DNA from: JACQAI01 sp035507915
GTDB lineage: Bacteria; Pseudomonadota; Alphaproteobacteria; Elsterales; Elsteraceae
Assembly (NCBI GenBank): GCA_035507915.1
Contig: DATJNS010000003.1
Coordinates: 1-43,930, forward strand
Length of the DNA stretch: 43,930 nt
Reading direction: 5' to 3'
Every line of letters begins with the position of its first letter. Position 1 is the stretch's first letter. The position numbers and the translations under genes are program-made. The notes beneath the pieces were generated by a model that was given only the letters and a program-made list of their open reading frames with translations, made no database searches and had not been told where the DNA came from. Shown here in pieces: positions 16,187-22,925 of the stretch.

Positions 16187-16968
16187 TGCACTCTCCGCAC
16201 GTGGGCCGCGGCCGCGCGCGGCTGCGCGCGACCCTTCCAGTAGACCGGCTCGACCAGGCCGGCGTCGGGCAGGCGCGCCAGCCGATCGAGCTGCTCGAAC
16301 GGCACATAGGGCAGGTGCCGCAGGGGCTGGCTGACATAGAGCCCGGGGGCGAGCAGGTCACCCGCGACGCTCGAATGACCGCCGATCGTCACCGCGTCGG
16401 CGATCGTGATCCCCGCCGACAGGCAGCAGTGTGATCCGACATAGACGTTGTCGCCGATGCGGATGCGCCCGTCGATGCGCGCGCGGTTGCGTCCGGTCGA
16501 GGCGTGGGCGTAGCCGTGCGTCCAGAGCTGGGAGCCGAGCCCGGCGATGGTGCTGAAGCGGCCGAGCCGCACGCTCTGCATGCAATCGACGTGATGCCCG
16601 CTGGTCAGCTTGCTGAGCTCGCCGAGGCGGAGCTGCGCGGCGCCGTACGACACCGGGTGACGCGCGCGGGTGATCACGTTGCGGTGGCCGATCGCTGCAC
16701 GCGTGTCGAGCCACAGATCGAGCGGTCCGCGCACCATGTTGAGCGAGCCGATCGCGGCGCCCGGCCGCATGACGATGCGCCGGCATGCCAGCAGATTGAA
16801 GCGCCCGATCGAGGCATCTGCGCCGAGCATCAGGCGATCGGCGAGCACGAGGCTGCAGCGGATGCGGGCCCGGCGGTGGACGCGATGGCCCAGCGCCGTC
16901 AAGAGGGCCGGCTTCCAGCGCGTGGGCAGTCCTAGGACGACGAGGCACGTGAGCCAGCGCCGCATCAT
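16183..16968 (-). CDS. Left-handed beta-helix (hexapeptide) acyltransferase
   Basis: The 261-residue protein has two blocks of hexapeptide repeats. The first is about residues 35-75 (VLADRLMLGADASIGRFNLL), the second about 150-210 (IRIGDNVYVGSHCCLSAG, then ITIADAVTIGGHSSVAGDL). Between them lies a region with ITRARHPVSYG and HHVDCMQSVRLG that could hold the active-site histidine. Proteins of this type acetylate sugar hydroxyls or amines of EPS and O-antigens using acetyl-CoA. The start ATG ATG CGG at 16968 overlaps the upstream gene's TGA by 4 bases, and its own stop overlaps the PhyH gene start by 4 bases. Strong context supports a glycan-decorating role. The substrate is not known. Confidence 0.8.
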   Translation of the reverse strand: MMRRWLTCLVVLGLPTRWKPALLTALGHRVHRRARIRCSLVLADRLMLGADASIGRFNLLACRRIVMRPGAAIGSLNMVRGPLDLWLDTRAAIGHRNVITRARHPVSYGAAQLRLGELSKLTSGHHVDCMQSVRLGRFSTIAGLGSQLWTHGYAHASTGRNRARIDGRIRIGDNVYVGSHCCLSAGITIADAVTIGGHSSVAGDLLAPGLYVSQPLRHLPYVPFEQLDRLARLPDAGLVEPVYWKGRAQPRAAAAHVRRVQ

Positions 16969-17477
16969 CGCTGCTTCACCCGGACGGCGGCGCCGACCAC
17001 GATGGAGCCTTCCGGAACGTCGCGCGTCACGACCACGCCGGCACCGACGACCGCGTTGCGACCGATCGTGACGCCGCCGAGCACGACGGCGCCGGCGCCG
17101 AGCCAGACGCCGTCGCCGACCGTGATCGGCGCCGCGCGATGGCGGTAAGGCGGCGGCGTCGTGAAATCGAGGCCGGCGGTCTCGATCACGACCCCCTTGG
17201 ACAATCGGACGTGGTCGCCGAGCACGATCGGCGCGCTGGCGCCGAGCGTGCAGCGCGGGCCGATGACGACGCGCCGCCCGAACCGGATCCGCTCGGGGTA
17301 TTTCAGCTCGGCGCTCCAGTGGCAGACGCAATCGCCCGCGTGCGGCGCCAACGCCTGGAGCCGCGCCAAGCCGGCAAGCCGCGTCGTCGCGCGCGTGCCG
17401 GCGATGATGGCGCGCACCGGCCAGCGCACCGGACCGCTGCGCAGGACGCATGCCACGATGGGGCGCAGCGGCCTCAC
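16965..17477 (-). CDS. Left-handed beta-helix acetyltransferase, WbbJ/maltose-acetyltransferase-like
   Basis: The 170-residue protein has clear hexapeptide coils: RIRFGRRVVIGPRCTLGA, PIVLGDHVRLSKGVVIET, then ITVGDGVWLGAGAVVLGG, VTIGRNAVVGAGVVVT and a DVPEGSIVVG exit. TPPPYRHRAAPITVGDGVW carries the conserved His region and Trp of the galactoside/maltose O-acetyltransferase group. It probably O-acetylates a sugar of the repeat unit. The GTG start at 17477 (GTG AGG CCG) shares four bases with the flippase stop; the frame is open far upstream, but that part lies inside the flippase and pseI genes. The two adjacent beta-helix acyltransferases suggest two distinct acylations. Confidence 0.85.
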   Translation of the reverse strand: MRPLRPIVACVLRSGPVRWPVRAIIAGTRATTRLAGLARLQALAPHAGDCVCHWSAELKYPERIRFGRRVVIGPRCTLGASAPIVLGDHVRLSKGVVIETAGLDFTTPPPYRHRAAPITVGDGVWLGAGAVVLGGVTIGRNAVVGAGVVVTRDVPEGSIVVGAAVRVKQR

Positions 17478-18745
17478 AGCAATGCCGCCAGCGTCAACGC
17501 CGGCACGGCCAGCAGCACCCGCTGCAGGCGCGGCAGACGCAGGCCGCGATGCGCCAGCAGCCGGACCTGTCCCATCACCGCGGCGAACAGGAAGCCGGCG
17601 AACAGCAGGTTCACCGTCGAGAGACGCAGCGCACCGAGCGCGTCGAGCCCGGCGACGCAGCCCGTGAAGCCGGCGAGCAGCACGGCGAGCATGCCCGCGC
17701 TCCATCCGGCCAGGCCTTCGCGGTTGACCAGCATGTCGAGCCAGGCGCTGACGATCCAGAGCACGGTCTGCGCGCACACGATCGGAAAGACGATGCGCAA
17801 CGCCGACATGTCGAGCGCGCCCCAGCGCCAGTGGGTCGCGAACAGGTTGGCGCCGGCGATCAGCACGACGCCGAACGCGACGAGTCCGCCGAGGCAAAGC
17901 GAGAACCAACGGTCGCACCGGTCGGGCGCCAAGCCATAGATCTGCGCGAACAGGCCGGTCGCGGCGAGCTGGTGAACCATCACGAGCGCCAGGCAAATGC
18001 GCGCGCACAGCGAATAGACCGCAACGTCGTCGAGCGGCAGGTAGAAGCCGATGAACAGCCTGAGGCTGCTCGTGACGCCGAACACCAGCAGTGCGTTGAC
18101 CATCATGGCGCTGCCGCGGCCGACCGCATCCCGATAGGCGGCTCCGAATCCGGGTCGCCAATGGCGCCGCAGGACCACGAACGCGGCGGCACCGACGAGC
18201 AGTGCCGCGGCGACGCAGCTCCCCGACAAGGTCGACATCGATCGATGGCCCGCGGCGAGGTCGCCGAGCGCGAGCGCCGGCACCAGGATGAGGCACAGAT
18301 TGTCGACCCAGGCGGACACGGTGCGCAGCTGACGCACGCGGCAATAGGCGCTGAGCGCGGACTGCGCCGAGAACAGTCCGGCGAGCACCGTGCCGAGCAC
18401 GAGGCTGGCCGACAGCTGCAGGCGCCACAATGCGACGCCGGCGAGCGCCGAGACGCCGATGACCGTCAGCACTTGGAAGGCCAGAAGGTCCTCGACGCGG
18501 CGACGGGCCAAGGTCAGGTAGAGCTGCGGCACGGCGAGCGGCAACCCGAGCGAACCGACGACGCCGATCAGCAGGCCGATGCTGAGGGCGAGCTCGACCG
18601 CGCCATACTCGGCCGGCGCCAGCAGGCGCGCCAGCAGCAGCGGTCCGGCGAGCGCGGTCGCCTTGGCGGTGCCGAAGCTGCCGATGAAGCGCGCGCCGGC
18701 GCCGAAATGCGTCCGCAGCGCGCTCGCGGCGGCGAGCGCCGTCAT
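17474..18745 (-). CDS. Oligosaccharide flippase, Wzx-like
   Basis: The 423-residue integral membrane protein has about 12 segments. It starts MTALAAASALRTHFGAG and contains ATALAGPLLLARLLAPAEYG, the first-helix signature of MOP-superfamily polysaccharide flippases. It would move the lipid-linked repeat unit across the inner membrane before polymerisation. The start at 18745 overlaps the pseI stop by 4 bases (ATGA), and its stop overlaps the next gene's GTG by 4 bases. Its place directly after pseI in the operon suggests that it handles a pseudaminic-acid-containing unit. It is the only flippase candidate seen in the window. Confidence 0.85.
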   Translation of the reverse strand: MTALAAASALRTHFGAGARFIGSFGTAKATALAGPLLLARLLAPAEYGAVELALSIGLLIGVVGSLGLPLAVPQLYLTLARRRVEDLLAFQVLTVIGVSALAGVALWRLQLSASLVLGTVLAGLFSAQSALSAYCRVRQLRTVSAWVDNLCLILVPALALGDLAAGHRSMSTLSGSCVAAALLVGAAAFVVLRRHWRPGFGAAYRDAVGRGSAMMVNALLVFGVTSSLRLFIGFYLPLDDVAVYSLCARICLALVMVHQLAATGLFAQIYGLAPDRCDRWFSLCLGGLVAFGVVLIAGANLFATHWRWGALDMSALRIVFPIVCAQTVLWIVSAWLDMLVNREGLAGWSAGMLAVLLAGFTGCVAGLDALGALRLSTVNLLFAGFLFAAVMGQVRLLAHRGLRLPRLQRVLLAVPALTLAALL

Positions 18746-19818
18746 GGCTCCGTTCCGATGGGGCGACCGCCGTCCACCATCGACCAGTCGAGCGCGTCGC
18801 CGCGTGCGATGGACCGCGCCGCGGTGCGGCCCAGGAGCGCGCCCAGATGCTTCGGCGGCAGGCCGAAGCCGGGTCGGATCGATCGCACATTGGCCGCCGT
18901 GAGGAGCTCGCCGGGTGCGATGTCGGCAACGGCATAGAGCGAGCGGCGAAAGCGCCGGTTGGTCCGCTCGCTGGCCTGAAGCGCGTAGGTCGGTCGGCCG
19001 AGCGCCGCGAAGGCGTCCCGGCACCCGGCGACGAGCTGTTGCAGCTCGGCCGGCTCGAGCGAGAACGCGGCGTCGGGGCCGCCGTCGGCGCGCCGCATCG
19101 TCACGTGCTTCTCGATCACCGAGGCGCCGAGCGCGACCGCCACGGTGGCGGCCGTGATGCCGAGCGTGTGGTCGGACAGGCCGACCACCGCGTCGAATCG
19201 CTCGGCGAGGTCGCCGATCGTGCGCAGGTTGGTCTCGCCGATCGGCGTCGGGTATCCGCTGATGCAATGCAGCACGATCGGTATGGCGCAGCCGCCCGCG
19301 CGTGCGGCTCGCATGGCCTCGGCGATCTCGTCCGGGCCGGCCATGCCGGTCGACAGGATCATCGGCTTGCCGGTCCGCGCGATGCGCTCGATCAGGGGCA
19401 GGTCGACGATCTCGAAGGACGCCACCTTGTAGGCCGGCGCATCGAGCGACTCGAGCAGATCGACCGCGGTCTCGTCGAACGGGGTGCTGAAGATCGTCAC
19501 GCCGGCGCGCCGCGCGCACGCGAACAGCGGCGCATGCCATTCCCAGGGCGTGTGCGCCTCCGCGTAGAGATCGAACAGCCGGCGTCCGGCCCAGGTGCCT
19601 TCGGAGATGCGGAAATCCGGTCGATCGCAATCGAGCGTGATGGTGTCGGGTCGATAGGTTTGCAGCTTGATGGCATCCGCGCCGGCGGCAGCCGCGGCCT
19701 CGATGATCGCGCAGGCGTGCGCCAGGCTGCCGCCGTGATTGCCCGACAGCTCGGCGATCACATAGGGCGGTTGGTCCGTGCCGATCTTCCGTCCGGCGAT
19801 CTCGACGGTCCGCGCCAT
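18742..19818 (-). CDS. pseI: Pseudaminic acid synthase, PseI
   Basis: The 358-residue NeuB-family synthase starts MARTVEIAGRKIGTDQPPYV, then VIAELSGNHGGSLAHA and GADAIKLQTYRPDTITLDC, the typical start of PseI (the TYxPDTxT block is a PseI hallmark). Metal and PEP-binding motifs include FSTPFDETAVDLL, YKVASFEIVDLPLI, LSTGMAGPDEI, and GLSDHTLGITAATVAVALGA followed by IEKHVT. The C-terminal SAF/antifreeze-like domain is at about residues 290-355. The enzyme condenses 2,4-diacetamido-2,4,6-trideoxy-L-altrose with phosphoenolpyruvate to give pseudaminic acid. It lies one base downstream of pseG, and its stop overlaps the flippase start. Confidence 0.95.
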   Translation of the reverse strand: MARTVEIAGRKIGTDQPPYVIAELSGNHGGSLAHACAIIEAAAAAGADAIKLQTYRPDTITLDCDRPDFRISEGTWAGRRLFDLYAEAHTPWEWHAPLFACARRAGVTIFSTPFDETAVDLLESLDAPAYKVASFEIVDLPLIERIARTGKPMILSTGMAGPDEIAEAMRAARAGGCAIPIVLHCISGYPTPIGETNLRTIGDLAERFDAVVGLSDHTLGITAATVAVALGASVIEKHVTMRRADGGPDAAFSLEPAELQQLVAGCRDAFAALGRPTYALQASERTNRRFRRSLYAVADIAPGELLTAANVRSIRPGFGLPPKHLGALLGRTAARSIARGDALDWSMVDGGRPIGTEP

Positions 19819-19819
19819 G

Positions 19820-20845
19820 TCAGGCGTCCTGTCTCGTGATCAGATCCGCGACGCGAACGGCGCCGAGCCCGTCGCACAGCGCCGCCGCCGAGCGGCTCAT
19901 CGCCTGCAGCCGGTCGGCGTGGCGGATCAGGTCGTCGAGCGCAGCGACGATCTGCTCGCCGCCGACGAGCGGCGCCGCACCGAGCAGGCGTGCGGCGCCG
20001 TGACCCGCGAGGCCGCGCGCGACATGCCGCTGGTTCTCCGCCAGGATGATGACGATGCTGGGCAGGCCGAGGCAGCAGCGTTCCCAGCTGCTCGTCCCGG
20101 CGCCGCCGATCGCGAGGTCGGCTTCGGCCATGCGGCGTGCGATGTCGGTGGCGCCGACCGACAGATCGATCGGCACCGGGGATCGGACGGCCAGCCGCTC
20201 GAGCTCGCGCAGCGATGGGGCGGCCGGTCCGATCACCAGATCCATCTCGATCGGCAGGTCGCTGGCGGCCAGCGCGGCGGCGACACGGAGCGATTCGCCG
20301 CCGGGATCGGTGGCGCCGAACATGATCAGGACGCGGAACCGCGCCGGAGCGCCCTCGCGGGGCAAGCGAGCCGCGCGCGCCGCCGGGAAGTCGGGACGCA
20401 ACAGCGCGAACTCGGGCCCGATCATCAACCGTGCGTGATGCGGCACCAGATCGGCATAGTCGTCGGCCGCGCGACTCAGCGAGGTATCGAGCAGAAAATC
20501 GCAGTCGTGTCGCCGATCGACCAGATCGTCGATCGCGAGGATCCGCTGCGCCCAGGGCCGCAGCGCGGCTTCGAGCCGCGTGTCGCGCCGATAGTGATCG
20601 ACCACCGCGATCGCGCAGCCGCTCGGCCAGCGCTCCCGCATGTCGGCAGCCTCGTCGCCGTCGGCATCGATGTCGCAGATCTCGTCGAACGCGGCGGTGG
20701 CGAAGCGGACCGCCGCGCCGCCGCCCCGCGCGGCAAGCGCGCTGCACCAGCCGCGGCGCCTCAGCTCGAGCGCGAGCGACGCGCAGCGCGCGACATGCCC
20801 GCCGCCCGTGGCGGTATCGGCGTCGGCGCGGAAGACGGCGAGCAT
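19820..20845 (-). CDS. pseG: UDP-2,4-diacetamido-2,4,6-trideoxy-beta-L-altropyranose hydrolase, PseG
   Basis: The 341-residue GT-B-fold hydrolase starts MLAVFRADADTATGGGHVAR; His17 of GGGHVARC is the expected catalytic residue of PseG. The region VDHYRRDTRLEAAL and AIDDLVDRRHDCDFLLD matches the VDHY..D and DD(L)..R.H..D..LD pattern of the family. The C-terminal half carries FGATDPGGESLR and IGGAGTSSWERCCLGLPSI, the UDP-binding elements. PseG removes UDP from the diacetamido-sugar before the PseI step. It starts 4 bases after the upstream fusion gene and stops one base before pseI. There is no fused PseH domain, unlike some PseG proteins; a separate GNAT at 5780 supplies that candidate. Confidence 0.95.
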   Translation of the reverse strand: MLAVFRADADTATGGGHVARCASLALELRRRGWCSALAARGGGAAVRFATAAFDEICDIDADGDEAADMRERWPSGCAIAVVDHYRRDTRLEAALRPWAQRILAIDDLVDRRHDCDFLLDTSLSRAADDYADLVPHHARLMIGPEFALLRPDFPAARAARLPREGAPARFRVLIMFGATDPGGESLRVAAALAASDLPIEMDLVIGPAAPSLRELERLAVRSPVPIDLSVGATDIARRMAEADLAIGGAGTSSWERCCLGLPSIVIILAENQRHVARGLAGHGAARLLGAAPLVGGEQIVAALDDLIRHADRLQAMSRSAAALCDGLGAVRVADLITRQDA

Positions 20846-20849
20846 CGCG

Positions 20850-22925
20850 TCAACTCGCCGCGCGCGCCTGGAACGGCGGGCGTATCAGGCTGTTGCCGAG
20901 GCGCGCGTCGAGGTCGCCGCGATCCAGCTCCTGTCCGACCACCGCGAGCGCGCCGCGCCAGGCGCCGAGGACGAGCCCGACGTCGGCGTCCGTGAGGGCG
21001 GCCGTCACGTTGTGGCTCGCGGCGATCAACACGCCGCGCGCCAGCATCTCGCGCAGCAGCACGGTCTTGACGGCTTGTCGGCTGCCGCCGGGATGGTCCG
21101 AGAACGCCAGGATCTTCCACGGCGCGAGGCCGCCCAGCGCGATCGTATCGGACAAGCCCGCGGCCGCGATCTCGGCGGTCGCGCCGGCGAACAGCTCGCT
21201 GCCGCGCTGCCACAGCCGCTCCAGCACGGGCTCGCGCCGCAGCTTGGCGAGCACCGCAAGCGCGGCCGCGAGCGACAGGGTCTCGCCGCCGAACGTGCCG
21301 GAGAAGAACACCGTCTCGAGCTCGCGCATGAGGTCGCCGCGGCCGACCAGGGCGGACAAGGGCAGGCCGTTGGCCATGGCCTTGCCGAAGCAGGCGAGGT
21401 CGGGCGTGACGCCGTAATAGGCCTGCGCACCGCCCGCCGCGATGCGAAAGCCCGTGACGATCTCGTCGAAGACGAGGAGCGCGCCGTGGCGATGGGTGAG
21501 CCGGCGCACGTCCTCGAGATAGCCGGGCTTGGGCTCGGCGAAGCCCACCGGCTCGAGGATCACCGCGGCGAACTCGCCGGGATGCGCCTCGAGGGTTTGG
21601 CGCAGCGCGGCGATGTCATTGAAGGCGAACCGGTGGGTCAACGCCCTGACCGCGCCCGGAACGCCGCGGTCGTTCGGCGTGCCGCCGATCGACCAGTCTT
21701 GCCAGCCATGATAGCCGCCGACCGCGATGCGGTCGCGCCCGGTGACCGCGCGCGCCAGCCGGGTCGCGGCGGAGGTCACGTCGGTGCCGTTCTTGCCGAA
21801 GCGGACCTGCTCGGCCGCCGGGATGAGCGCGACCAGCTGCTCCGCCAGCTCGACCTCGAGCTCGGTCGGCAGGCTGAAGCTGACGCCGTTGCCGAGCTGG
21901 CGGCGCACCGCCTGATCCACGTCGGGATCGCGGTAGCCGAGCAGGATCGGCAGCAGCGCGGAGATCAAGTCGACATATTGGTTGCCGTCGACGTCCCAAA
22001 CGCGGGCGCCGCTGCCGTGGGTGAGGAAATACGGCGCGCCGGCCGGGAATTGCACGTGCGACTTGCTCAGCGTCTGCGCACCCAGCGGGATCACGTTCAG
22101 AGCGCGCGCCAGCAGCTTCTGGGATGCCTCGGTCGAGTGCGTCGTGATCGCGCCGGCAGGCGCCGGATGACCGCCGGCCGCGACGGCCGGCATCCGGTTG
22201 ATCGTGCGCAACCTCGGCTCGTCGGCGAGAACCTGCAGCACTTCGGCAAGCGCCGGCGGGCGGTCGACGTTCGGCAGGCGGCCGATGACCGCTTGCAGGA
22301 ACTCGAAATCCTCCGGCCGGTCGAGGGTCCAGTGTTCCTGGCTCAGGCCGGGTATCGGGCAGGCCAGGCGCTCGGCCGGAAAGCGCCGCGGATTGGCCCG
22401 TATGTACGGGGTCACATGCTCGCGGTCGTATGCCGTCGTGGCCTCGGCGGCTGCGATGTCGAGCGCCGCGCGCGTCACGAGCTCGCAATCGAGTCCGTCG
22501 GGCCAGCTGCGCGGATCGACGTTCGATACGTAGTCGGCACCGGTCGCGCGCTGCAGCGCGATCAGCATTCCGGCGACCGTCGGATCGAGCAACGGACAGT
22601 CGGCGGTCAGCCGCATGATCAGGTCGGCGTCGAAGCGCACCGCAGCCTGCCGAAAGCGCTCGAGCACGTCGGCCTCGGGACCACGCCAGCATTCCACATT
22701 TGCGCCATCGCACCATGCGGCGAGCCGGTCGTCGTTCGGCCGATCGCTGGTCGCGACGAGCACCCGATCGATGCCGGGAATGGCGCGCGCGGCGCGCACG
22801 AGCCATGCGAGCGCCGGCCGACCGCCGAGATCGAGCAGGACCTTGCCCGGCAGGCGGGTCGACCCGAGGCGGGCCTGGATCACGGCGACGATGGTCACTG
22901 GCGTCTCCGACACGGCATCGCTCAC
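20850..22925 (-). CDS. Bifunctional SpsF-type cytidylyltransferase / class III aminotransferase fusion
   Basis: A 691-residue two-domain protein. Residues about 10-240 are an SpsF-type nucleotidyltransferase (AVIQARLGSTRLPGKVLLDL; LIMRLTADCPLLDP; AYDREHVTPYI). Residues about 265-685 are a glutamate-1-semialdehyde-aminomutase-like PLP enzyme (FGKNGTDVTSAATRLARAVT; VGGYHGWQDW; LLVFDEIVTGFR; Schiff-base Lys in LACFGKAMANGLPLSAL). The first domain is the only CMP-sugar synthetase candidate in the locus, so by position it is the PseF equivalent, although the family is SpsF rather than classical PseF. The second domain would aminate or isomerise a sugar or attached amino-acid-like group. I chose the GTG at 22925 (SDAVSETPVTIVAVI); it shares four bases with the wzc stop. 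The frame is open further upstream, but only inside wzc. The linker at about residues 240-265 is continuous, so this is a true fusion as sequenced. Confidence 0.88.
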   Translation of the reverse strand: MSDAVSETPVTIVAVIQARLGSTRLPGKVLLDLGGRPALAWLVRAARAIPGIDRVLVATSDRPNDDRLAAWCDGANVECWRGPEADVLERFRQAAVRFDADLIMRLTADCPLLDPTVAGMLIALQRATGADYVSNVDPRSWPDGLDCELVTRAALDIAAAEATTAYDREHVTPYIRANPRRFPAERLACPIPGLSQEHWTLDRPEDFEFLQAVIGRLPNVDRPPALAEVLQVLADEPRLRTINRMPAVAAGGHPAPAGAITTHSTEASQKLLARALNVIPLGAQTLSKSHVQFPAGAPYFLTHGSGARVWDVDGNQYVDLISALLPILLGYRDPDVDQAVRRQLGNGVSFSLPTELEVELAEQLVALIPAAEQVRFGKNGTDVTSAATRLARAVTGRDRIAVGGYHGWQDWSIGGTPNDRGVPGAVRALTHRFAFNDIAALRQTLEAHPGEFAAVILEPVGFAEPKPGYLEDVRRLTHRHGALLVFDEIVTGFRIAAGGAQAYYGVTPDLACFGKAMANGLPLSALVGRGDLMRELETVFFSGTFGGETLSLAAALAVLAKLRREPVLERLWQRGSELFAGATAEIAAAGLSDTIALGGLAPWKILAFSDHPGGSRQAVKTVLLREMLARGVLIAASHNVTAALTDADVGLVLGAWRGALAVVGQELDRGDLDARLGNSLIRPPFQARAAS

